64,000 bases of DNA. It comes from Alphaproteobacteria bacterium (GTDB taxonomy: Bacteria > Pseudomonadota > Alphaproteobacteria > Micropepsales > Micropepsaceae). Both the position numbers and the translations under genes were made by a program. The notes beneath the pieces were generated by a model, which made no database searches, was not told the origin of the DNA, and worked only from the letters and a program-made list of their open reading frames with translations. Each line of letters opens with the position of its first letter. Within the stretch, counting starts at the first letter, position 1. The stretch covers positions 62,001 through 126,000 of the forward strand of contig JADHVO010000006.1 of the NCBI GenBank assembly GCA_016783965.1, in the 5' to 3' direction. This document shows positions 17,988 to 24,943 of the stretch, one piece after another.

Positions 17988-18995
17988 ATGGGAAACGCAT
18001 GGAAGGCGGGAGTTTGCCTTGTTGCCATCGCGGCGATCGCCGCGGGTGAAGCGCAGGCGGCCCGCCGCCCCAGACTGCAATGCGCCAATCCGGCCGAAGT
18101 CGCGGCTATCCAGACCACGGTGGTCGACCAGCAGCTGGTCGACGCCGCGCTGACCTGCGGCGACACCACCCGCGAGGCGTTCAACACCTATCGCCGCAAT
18201 TTCGGGCCCGAGCTCCTCAAGAGCGACAAGCTCCTGCTTGCGATGTTCAAGCGCATCCAGGGCGGCCGCGGCGATGCGCGCTACAACCTCTTCAAGACCG
18301 ACATGGCGTCGAAGGCGGAGCTCCGCCGCGTTGCCGACAGCCGCGCCTTCTGCGAGGCCGCCGATCTCGTGCTGGCCGCAGCCAACGCGCCGGCCAAGCC
18401 CGCGCTCAACGATTTCGTCGCCGGGGTGCATGTCGCCGACGCGGAGACGCCGGTTCAGAGCTGCGCGGTCAAGGTCGACGTGACCCTGGCCGGCGCCCAG
18501 GCGCTGCCGCTGGTCGTGCCGCGGCCGCGCCCGTCGCAGCCCGACGATCCGCCGGAGGCGCCGGTCACGATCGCATCGAACACGCCGCCCGCGCCGGCCG
18601 GCGTGAAGGTCGGCAGCCTGACCTGCAACGTGTCGAGCGGCTTCGGCTTCATCTTCGGCTCCGAGAAGTCGCTCAAGTGCACCTTTGCTGCGAACAACAG
18701 TAATGAGCACTACACCGGCACCTTCTCGAAATACGGCGTCGACATCGGCTACGCCGATTCCGCTGTGCTGGTCTGGGGCGTCGTCGCCCCGACCTCCGAC
18801 GTCCGCCCCGGCGCACTGGCAGGCGATTACGCCGGTGCCACCGCCGGCGCGACCTTCGGCGTCGGGCTCGGTGCGAACGTCCTGATCGGCGGTCTCGACA
18901 AGTCGATTGCGCTCCAGCCGCTGAGCGTCCAGGGCAATACCGGCCTCAACATCGCGGCCGGCGTCGGCGTGATCTCGCTGAAGTTCGAGCAGTAG
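17988..18995 (+). CDS. Secreted two-part protein with C-terminal DUF992 domain
   Basis: A 335-residue exported protein with signal peptide GVCLVAIAAIAAGEAQA. Residues about 25-160 form a cysteine-containing helical region (LQCANPAEVAAIQ, ALTCGDTTREAFNTYRRNFG, SRAFCEAADLVL, VQSCAVKVDV) that I do not recognise. A Pro-rich linker (VPRPRPSQPDDPPEAPV) joins it to a DUF992 domain (VGSLTCNVSSGFGFIFGSEK to GVGVISLKFEQ). DUF992 proteins usually consist of that domain alone, so this is an unusual extended form. It is divergent from kynA. No enzymatic motif is visible; a periplasmic binding or structural role is guesswork. Confidence 0.7.
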   Translation: MGNAWKAGVCLVAIAAIAAGEAQAARRPRLQCANPAEVAAIQTTVVDQQLVDAALTCGDTTREAFNTYRRNFGPELLKSDKLLLAMFKRIQGGRGDARYNLFKTDMASKAELRRVADSRAFCEAADLVLAAANAPAKPALNDFVAGVHVADAETPVQSCAVKVDVTLAGAQALPLVVPRPRPSQPDDPPEAPVTIASNTPPAPAGVKVGSLTCNVSSGFGFIFGSEKSLKCTFAANNSNEHYTGTFSKYGVDIGYADSAVLVWGVVAPTSDVRPGALAGDYAGATAGATFGVGLGANVLIGGLDKSIALQPLSVQGNTGLNIAAGVGVISLKFEQ

Positions 18996-19001
18996 GAATC
19001 A

Positions 19002-19172
19002 CCTCCCCCTTGTGGGGAGGTCGACAAAATCGCGGCGCGATTTTCGGGTGGGGGACGGTGCTGGATATGGCCCCGTCCCTTTTGTTTCGCGCGCTGGGTG
19101 GCGGTGCTTGAACGCGCGCCGGTCCCCCACCCGAAATTTGCGCAGCAAATTCGACCTCCCCACGGAGGGAGG
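19002..19172. repeat. Inverted pair of CCTCCCC...GGGTGGGGGAC repeats
   Basis: The left copy runs from ACCTCCCCCTTGTGGGGAGG through a small AATCGCGGCGCGATT hairpin to CGGGTGGGGGAC. The right copy is its reverse complement in outline: GTCCCCCACCCG, a hairpin around TTTGCGCAGCAAA, then CGACCTCCCC and GGGAGGT. Together they make a long imperfect cruciform of about 170 bases between two convergent genes. This repeat type is common between genes in alphaproteobacteria. Confidence 0.8.
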
Positions 19173-19185
19173 TGCCACAAACGAA

Positions 19186-19211
19186 AAGGGCGGGTCTTTC
19201 GACCCGCCCTT
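19186..19211 (-). terminator. Terminator of the OmpA-family barrel gene
   Basis: AAGGGCGGGTC, loop TTTC and GACCCGCCCTT make a perfect 11-bp stem. On the minus strand it is followed by TTCGTTTG. It lies 26 bases after the stop at 19237. Confidence 0.82.
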
Positions 19212-19236
19212 CCCGTATTCGAACTGATCGATCCGA

Positions 19237-20322
19237 TCAGCCGCCGAGGTCGATGACCGCGCGGCGGTTCTGCGGCTCGCGCACGCCCGGACCGGTCGGG
19301 ACCAGCGGGTCGTGGAACGACTTGCCGTCGATCGCGATGTCGCCGGCGTTCATGCCGAGGCCGACCATCGCATCCTTGACAGACTCGGCACGGCGGATCG
19401 ACAGCGCCTGGTTGTAGCTGTCGGAGCCGACGGTGTCGGTGTGGCCGGTGACCAGCACCTTCACGAAGCCGTTTGCCTTGGCGACGCGTACCGCTTCGGC
19501 GACCACTTCCTGCGCCTTCTCGGTCAGGTTCGACTTGTCGAAGTCGAAGAAGACGATGAACGTCTTCACCGGCGGCGGAGGAGGCGGCGGAGGCGGCGGG
19601 GGCGGAGGCGGCGGCGGTGGGGGCGGCGGCGGGGCCTCTTCCACATAGAAGCGCACGCCCACCATCAGCACATGCTCTTGAGCCTGGGCGATGTGGACCG
19701 GGGAAAAGGCAAGCCAGTCCGACGCATAACCGTGGTCAAGCTCGGCCGAACGATAGCGGTAGTCGAGGAACATTTCCGTGCCCGGATCCCACTCGTAGTT
19801 CAGGCCGGCAATGCCCTGCCACATGAACTCGGTGTGGCTGCCGCGGATGAACTTGATCCCCGGAATGTTGTGGTCGATTTCGGACTCGTGGAAAGCGCCG
19901 GCACCGACGCCGCCACCGAGCGAAAGGCTCAGGTTGTCGCCGAGGTTCCAGTCGTAGATGAAGTTGACCAGCGCGCCAGCCAGCGAGTCGGAGCCAGTGA
20001 ACGTGCCCGTGAATATGGGCAGGCCCGACGTCGTCACAGGCACGGCTTTATGCGTGTCATGCCAGGAGTAGCTGGGCTCGAATTCGAGACGCAGGCCGCT
20101 GGACCACTTGTAGCCAAACGAGCCGGCGACCATCACGTTATCCTGATGACCGAGACGCGCGTTGGTGGTCGACGGTGGGGGGAGCGTAATGTGCAACGGC
20201 TCCTGGTGATCGTAACCAACACCAAGGCCGATGTACCAACCCTGTGTGTCATTGGCCATCGCAGGCCCGGCTGAGAGTGCCGCGGCAGCTGCGCCGGCAA
20301 GCACGATCGAACGAAGTTTCAT
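19237..20322 (-). CDS. Outer-membrane beta-barrel protein with 21-proline linker and OmpA domain
   Basis: A 361-residue OmpA-type porin. Signal peptide MKLRSIVLAGAAAAALSAGPAMA is followed by an eight-stranded-barrel region (GWYIGLGVGYDHQEP... to HVLMVGVRFYVEE). Twenty-one consecutive prolines come next (codons 19570-19632), then an OmpA/MotB domain: FFDFDKSNLTEKAQ, VLVTGHTDTVGSDSYN, LSIRRAESVKDAMV, and PQNRRAVIDLGG. It spans the outer membrane and grips peptidoglycan, the proline tract acting as a stiff spacer in place of the usual short hinge. GAGGG precedes the ATG. The upstream 20323-20579 region holds no other gene that I can see. Confidence 0.92.
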   Translation of the reverse strand: MKLRSIVLAGAAAAALSAGPAMANDTQGWYIGLGVGYDHQEPLHITLPPPSTTNARLGHQDNVMVAGSFGYKWSSGLRLEFEPSYSWHDTHKAVPVTTSGLPIFTGTFTGSDSLAGALVNFIYDWNLGDNLSLSLGGGVGAGAFHESEIDHNIPGIKFIRGSHTEFMWQGIAGLNYEWDPGTEMFLDYRYRSAELDHGYASDWLAFSPVHIAQAQEHVLMVGVRFYVEEAPPPPPPPPPPPPPPPPPPPPPVKTFIVFFDFDKSNLTEKAQEVVAEAVRVAKANGFVKVLVTGHTDTVGSDSYNQALSIRRAESVKDAMVGLGMNAGDIAIDGKSFHDPLVPTGPGVREPQNRRAVIDLGG

Positions 20323-20579
20323 TTTCTACCCTCGCTTCAAATAACCGACGGGCAGGGACCCCCCCACCAAAACGTTCGGACGACAACGGACCTTATAATC
20401 GCGATAATGCCCGATGTCTCCAAGTGACACCTGCTGAATCGGCCAATTTTTCCCGTCAAGAGACAGCTTTACGCGCGGTCTGTGACCGCCATGCAACAGA
20501 AATCGGTGCCCGCTTTGCTTGAATGCGGAAGGCGGATTTGGCTGATTTGGGCGTTGACTATTAACCGTCGAGGATGGGC

Positions 20580-21242
20580 TTACGTGGCGGTGACCGGCGC
20601 GGATGTCCAGAGGAATGCGTAGCGTCCGGACAGCACCTTAACCTGGCCATTGTCGCGTTGCTGCTCGATGGTGCAAAGCAGTTCTTCGCGCGGCGCGACA
20701 TGGAATAGACCCAGCCACCAGCGCAGCAGCCCCTCGGCCGGACCAAGGCCCTTCAGATCGCCGAAGTCGACCACATGCACGTGCCCCCGCGGCGAGAGCG
20801 CGGCCTGTGCCGCCTTAAGAGCTTGTTTCCAATCGGGAATCATGGACAGGGAATAGGAGAAGACCGCTTCGTCGAACGGCGCCGTTTCGCCGAAAAGGGC
20901 CGGGGTCAGGTCCTCGGCATAGGCCTGCACCAGCTTTATGCGCCGGCTCAGTCCGGCGCGCGCAATCGCGTTCTCCGCGGTCCGCAGCATCTCGGCCGAT
21001 GCGTCCAGTCCGTACAGGCGCGCATCGGGATAGGTCCGCGCCATCCGGATCAGATTGCGTGCCGTGCCGCATCCGATCTCGATGATGCGCGCCTGCGGCC
21101 CAGGCTTCATCTCGCGGATCAGCCTGTCGCGCCCAAGAAGGTAATATTTGCGCGTGAAATCATAGACGTAACGCTGATAGCGATAGACATCGTCCATCAG
21201 CGCGGCGTGGTCTTTCTCAGGTCTCACGCGAAGCAATTCCAC
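20580..21242 (-). CDS. btaB: BtaB-type S-adenosylmethionine methyltransferase (betaine lipid synthesis)
   Basis: A 220-residue class I methyltransferase. The SAM motif is IIEIGCGTARNLIRMA, with DARLYGLDASAEML as the acidic ribose-binding strand. The N-terminal YRYQRYVYDFTRKYYLLGRD is typical of BtaB, which trimethylates diacylglyceryl-homoserine to the betaine lipid DGTS. The start is uncertain: the frame begins with GTG at 21242 with no clear ribosome site, and an internal ATG at 21197 is an alternative. It follows btaA by 68 bases, the usual btaA-btaB order. Confidence 0.88.
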   Translation of the reverse strand: MELLRVRPEKDHAALMDDVYRYQRYVYDFTRKYYLLGRDRLIREMKPGPQARIIEIGCGTARNLIRMARTYPDARLYGLDASAEMLRTAENAIARAGLSRRIKLVQAYAEDLTPALFGETAPFDEAVFSYSLSMIPDWKQALKAAQAALSPRGHVHVVDFGDLKGLGPAEGLLRWWLGLFHVAPREELLCTIEQQRDNGQVKVLSGRYAFLWTSAPVTAT

Positions 21243-21310
21243 GAAAAGTGTGCAGCGGTTTTTCGTCCGGAATTGCGGCCGGACAAGGCGCAGTAGTCAT
21301 CTGATGCGCT

Positions 21311-22528
21311 CTACGACAACGGCCGCCGCGCATAAACGTGGAAGCCGCCATAGATCGACGAGCGGTCCCTGCCGTGCCACGCCTTGCTCGCTGCCTCCAT
21401 ATAGGTCCATGGCGCCAGCACCTCCGCCGGCAGCTTGCGCGGCAAGGGCGAGTCCGGACCGGCTGTGCGAAAGATCACGCGCGCGTCGCGGGCATGCGCG
21501 GTGCGGTCGATCTCGCGCCACAGCGCGGTGATCTGGTCGTTGTTCATCCAGTCCTGCGCATCCAGGAGCACATAGCGGTGCAGCGATTGCGGCGGCTGTG
21601 CCTCCAGGAAGTCGGTCAGCGATGCGTGATGCACTTCCACCTTATCGGTCCGTGTACGGATGACATCGTAGACGTCCTCGCGCAGATAGTCCGGCACCGC
21701 CTCCTTGTGCTCGACGTCGTAGCCGCGGCCGAACGCCTGCCAGGCGAAGTAGTTCTCGTTGATCGGGAAGTCGCAGGCCAGTCGTTCGACACGCTCGCGC
21801 AGCACCGACACCGGATCGCCCGCCGCCACCAGCTCATCGTACTGCGCGGGCGGAATGCCAAGCGCGTATAGCGAAACCGGACTCTTCGACAGAAGCTTGA
21901 TCGACTTGAATTCGAACAGGGGCGCGATGTCGCGCTCGAACAGGCGGCGTTGCTCCTCCGGCGTGCGTGCCGACAGGATCGGCTCCAGCTTCTTGCCGTG
22001 CAGCTTCGCCACCGCATGCAGGATGCCGATGAAGCGCCCGAGCAGTCCGTAGCGATAGAGGTTCTTGCCGAACATGTTGATGCGCTTGCCGCGCAGCGGA
22101 CGGTTCTTCTCCCAGTACTCGCGCGTCTCCTCGTCGAGCTGCTTGCGCAGGTAGCGGTCGTAAGTGGCCTTGTTCGCCTTGTCATTGGCGCGGCCGAAGA
22201 AGTGGAAGAAGGATTCGTAGTTCGGCAGGGTCTTCAGCGCCGTCAGCTTCAGCTTGGTCAGCGCGATATGGTTGGGATTGAGATCGACCGCCACGATCTT
22301 CGCCGGATTGGCCGCAAGATAGTTAAGGACATTGCATCCGCCCGACGCGATGGTGATCAGCCGGTGCTCGGGCTTGAGATCCAGCGCCGCCAGGTCGACG
22401 ACCGGATCCTCCCAGATCTGGTTATACACAAAGCCTTGAAACATAAGGGTAAAGAGGCGCTCCAGCGCGCCTCGCCTGGTGGTCGCAGGCCTCTGATGTG
22501 CAGCCTTTTCGAGCAGTTCGTTCGCCAT
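21311..22528 (-). CDS. btaA: BtaA-type diacylglycerol 3-amino-3-carboxypropyl transferase (DUF3419)
   Basis: A 405-residue BtaA protein, which moves the 3-amino-3-carboxypropyl group of S-adenosylmethionine onto diacylglycerol to give diacylglyceryl-homoserine. The ATG at 22528 (MANELLEKAAHQ) has GAAAGG upstream; the frame stays open to 23395 only as a shadow of tesB. Diagnostic parts are FQGFVYNQIWEDPVVDLAAL, the SAM-binding ITIASGGCNVLNYLAANP and VAVDLNPNHIALTKLK, and the C-terminal YVLLDAQDWMNNDQITALWR. With btaB it makes a phosphorus-free membrane lipid, usually induced by phosphate starvation. The intergenic region to the divergent tesB has no convincing Pho box. Confidence 0.93.
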   Translation of the reverse strand: MANELLEKAAHQRPATTRRGALERLFTLMFQGFVYNQIWEDPVVDLAALDLKPEHRLITIASGGCNVLNYLAANPAKIVAVDLNPNHIALTKLKLTALKTLPNYESFFHFFGRANDKANKATYDRYLRKQLDEETREYWEKNRPLRGKRINMFGKNLYRYGLLGRFIGILHAVAKLHGKKLEPILSARTPEEQRRLFERDIAPLFEFKSIKLLSKSPVSLYALGIPPAQYDELVAAGDPVSVLRERVERLACDFPINENYFAWQAFGRGYDVEHKEAVPDYLREDVYDVIRTRTDKVEVHHASLTDFLEAQPPQSLHRYVLLDAQDWMNNDQITALWREIDRTAHARDARVIFRTAGPDSPLPRKLPAEVLAPWTYMEAASKAWHGRDRSSIYGGFHVYARRPLS

Positions 22529-22666
22529 ACCGGCCTTTCGCCAAGCCGTTGATTTGCTGGGTGCAGGAAGTGACAAAGTTTTATGACGGATTGAACAAGG
22601 CGGCAAAGAAATTCCCGATTCCGTGCCGTCTTGCGCAGTGCAGCATCGAAGCATAAGGGAGCGGTC

Positions 22667-23557
22667 ATGAGCGCCCCTGTTACCAAGCCCGCCCGCACCC
22701 CCATTGAAGAAGTCATGGACCTGCTCGATCTGGAGAAGATCGAGGAGAACATCTTCCGCGGCCAGTCGCCGGAGGACCGCATGCAGCGGGTCTTTGGCGG
22801 CCAGGTGCTCGGCCAGGCGCTGGTTGCCGCCAGCCGTACCGTCGAGGGCCGCGTCTGCCATTCCTTCCATGCCTACTTCCTGCGCGCCGGCGATCCCAAG
22901 ATTCCGATCCTCTACGAGGTCGACCGCGCCCGCGACGGCGCCAGCTTCACCTCGCGTCGTGTGATCGCTATCCAGCATGGCAAGCAGATCTTCAACATGT
23001 CGGCCTCCTTCCAGGTGCCGGAAAAGGGCCTCGAGCACCAGTTCGACATGCCCAAGGTGCCGCCGCCCGAGCAGCTCGTGGACGAGCACGAGGCGCGCAA
23101 GAAATGGATGGAGAACGCGCCCGAAGACGCCAAGGCGTGGATGAGCAAGCCACGCCCGATCGAGATGCGGCCCGTCATTCTCGACGACTGGATGAACAGG
23201 AAGCCGCGCGAGCCGTTCGACAATGTCTGGATCCGCGCCACCGGTCCGGTACCGGACAACGTCATCGTGCAGCAGTCGGTCATGGCCTACGCCTCCGACA
23301 TGTCGCTGCTCGACACCGCGCTCCTGCCCCACGGCCGCTCCTGGCAGTCGCCGATCCAGATGGCCAGCCTCGACCACGCTATGTGGTTCCATCATCCGTT
23401 CAAGATGGACGACTGGCTGCTCTACGCGCAGGATTCACCGAGTGGGTCGGGCGCGCGGGGCTTCAACCGTGGCGCGCTCTACACGCGCGACGGCAAGCTG
23501 GTGGCCAGTGTCGTACAGGAAGGGTTGATGCGCCCGCGCGAGCCGAGAAAGGCCTAG
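22667..23557 (+). CDS. tesB: Acyl-CoA thioesterase II
   Basis: A 296-residue double-hotdog TesB enzyme hydrolysing medium- to long-chain acyl-CoA. The ATG at 22667 follows AAGGGAG. Family marks are FRGQSPEDRMQRVFGGQVLGQ, SFHAYFLRAGD, and in the second hotdog MASLDHAMWFHHPFKMDDWL (Asp of the catalytic set), with GLMRPREP and the preceding VQ at the end. It is divergent from btaA and convergent with the TadE-like gene; both stops share CTAG at 23554-23557. Confidence 0.95.
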   Translation: MSAPVTKPARTPIEEVMDLLDLEKIEENIFRGQSPEDRMQRVFGGQVLGQALVAASRTVEGRVCHSFHAYFLRAGDPKIPILYEVDRARDGASFTSRRVIAIQHGKQIFNMSASFQVPEKGLEHQFDMPKVPPPEQLVDEHEARKKWMENAPEDAKAWMSKPRPIEMRPVILDDWMNRKPREPFDNVWIRATGPVPDNVIVQQSVMAYASDMSLLDTALLPHGRSWQSPIQMASLDHAMWFHHPFKMDDWLLYAQDSPSGSGARGFNRGALYTRDGKLVASVVQEGLMRPREPRKA

Positions 23558-24093
23558 GGACAGGACGACGGCCCGGTCACCGCCGCGCTGCGGCGCGGGC
23601 GGGCGTAGAACGTCGACGCCATGTTCGTCGTGCCCTTCAGCATCGAGGCGACGGTCGACGTGTACGGATAGGTGATCTCCGCCAGGATCACGCTGCCGCC
23701 CGTCGTGATGACGCCTGCGGGCACGGCAACCGTGCTGTTCACGGCACGCGGCGAGGTGTTCTGCGCGCAGCTCCAGGCGACCTTTCCGCCGCCGGACCCG
23801 TTGTCGACGACGCTTGTGATGACGATCTGCACGCCCGCGTTCGGATAGGGATAAACGATCGAGTTCACCGCCGAAAAAACGTTGGACAGATCCGAGGTCG
23901 CGACCGCTTTCCCCTGCGCGACAAGATCGGCCGCGGTCGCCGCCAGACCCGTCACCTTCTGCTTGCAGGTGAGCGCGTCGGTCATCTCGATGCTGCCCAG
24001 GAACAGCGTCAGCATCACGGGAAGCAGCATCGCGAACTCGATCGCAGCAAGGCCTTCATTCGCGCAGCGGAACTTCGAGAACAGCTTCAGCAT
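23554..24093 (-). CDS. TadE/TadF-like pseudopilin
   Basis: A 179-residue protein. N-terminal basic residues then NEGLAAIEFAMLLPVMLTLFLGSIEM form the TadE signature: a prepilin-type cleavage site followed by a single hydrophobic helix containing the conserved Glu. The remainder is a periplasmic Ser/Thr/Val-rich domain with cysteines in KQKVTG and WSCAQN and a final SSCP. Pseudopilins of this type are processed by the TadV/CpaA peptidase and prime Flp pilus assembly. It overlaps the preceding TadE-like gene by 7 bases, so translation is probably coupled. Confidence 0.85.
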   Translation of the reverse strand: MLKLFSKFRCANEGLAAIEFAMLLPVMLTLFLGSIEMTDALTCKQKVTGLAATAADLVAQGKAVATSDLSNVFSAVNSIVYPYPNAGVQIVITSVVDNGSGGGKVAWSCAQNTSPRAVNSTVAVPAGVITTGGSVILAEITYPYTSTVASMLKGTTNMASTFYARPRRSAAVTGPSSCP

Positions 24094-24695
24094 CCGGACA
24101 CCGTCGACGTGAAGGGTTCGTTGCGGAACGCCGCCGTGGCGGTGATCAGGTGCTTGCCGGTCGCCATGTTCGTCAGGAAAGGCGACAGCATCGGCGTGAT
24201 GATGTTCCAGGTGTAGAAGACGCGCAGCAGCACGACGTTGCAAGAGGTGCCGGCCTGGTAGTTGTTCAGCGACGAGTTGACGTTGCCGTTGGCGTCGAGC
24301 GGATTGGTAAAGGTCGCACCGCCATAGCCGCTGAACGACTCCAGGTCCACCTGGAGGTTGGCATTGCATTGCAGCACCGGGCCGATGTCGTTGCAGATGC
24401 GCTGGCGGAACTGCCCCTGGGTGAGCGCGGCACCCTGCGCCTGGCCCGTGCGCACATAGCGCGCGGCATTGTCGGTCGCATATTGCAGCGTCGAGCCGGC
24501 GAAATAGATCACGCCGTCCTCGACGATCGCGAGCAACAGCAGGAAGAAGACCGGCGCCACCAAGGCGAACTCGATCGCCGCATTCGCGCGCGTGCTCTCC
24601 GCGCGCATGCGCGTCGTCGTCGCGCGAAGGCACGTATCAATACGGGCGCAGAAACGCGCCGCCGTGCGGTTTTTGATCGATTGCCGGCGTCCCAC
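24087..24695 (-). CDS. TadE-like pseudopilin
   Basis: A 202-residue frame with TadE signature TRANAAIEFALVAPVFFLLLLAIVED starting near residue 34. A long basic leader precedes it if the GTG at 24695 is the start; an ATG at 24608 would give a shorter leader of the usual size, and neither has a strong ribosome site. The periplasmic part contains RQRICNDIGPVLQCNANLQVDL and ends TSTVSGC. It pairs with the downstream TadE/F-like gene and is divergent from the TadG gene, so these minor pilins sit about 4 kb away from the flp-tadC block. Confidence 0.82.
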   Translation of the reverse strand: MGRRQSIKNRTAARFCARIDTCLRATTTRMRAESTRANAAIEFALVAPVFFLLLLAIVEDGVIYFAGSTLQYATDNAARYVRTGQAQGAALTQGQFRQRICNDIGPVLQCNANLQVDLESFSGYGGATFTNPLDANGNVNSSLNNYQAGTSCNVVLLRVFYTWNIITPMLSPFLTNMATGKHLITATAAFRNEPFTSTVSGC

Positions 24696-24943
24696 GAAGA
24701 TGCCGCTTTAAGCCTCTTCCACGCGATGGTCTTATGGGCCGCCGCGCGATTTCCGAAGGCGAAGCCGCCGACGTCGTCAACAACCGCTTAACCGCCTCCG
24801 AATACCAGGGCTCAATGGTTACGGTTCCCTCGCGCCGTTCACGCTTTGCTAATCTTCGTTGATTTCGACGGGAATGTTCTCCCTATCGCTAACGGACGCC
24901 TAACCACGCCCCGCGGTGGGAAAGGCAATTTCGCTCCGCCTCG

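Noticed and set aside
19433..19648. Plus-strand glycine-rich frame
   Set aside because: The polyglycine is the antisense of the polyproline tract of the OmpA gene, whose domains, signal peptide and terminator are all clear on the minus strand.
22570..22589. Possible Pho box before btaA
   Set aside because: Only two imperfect half-sites with the wrong spacing; too weak to annotate as a site.
22529..23395. Upstream extension of the btaA frame to a 694-residue protein
   Set aside because: The extra residues are antisense to tesB. MANELLEKAAHQ at 22528 has a ribosome site and matches the family start.
24889..24906. CTAACGGACGCCTAACC as a CtrA site before tadG
   Set aside because: Two mismatches, one in each half-site; not above background.
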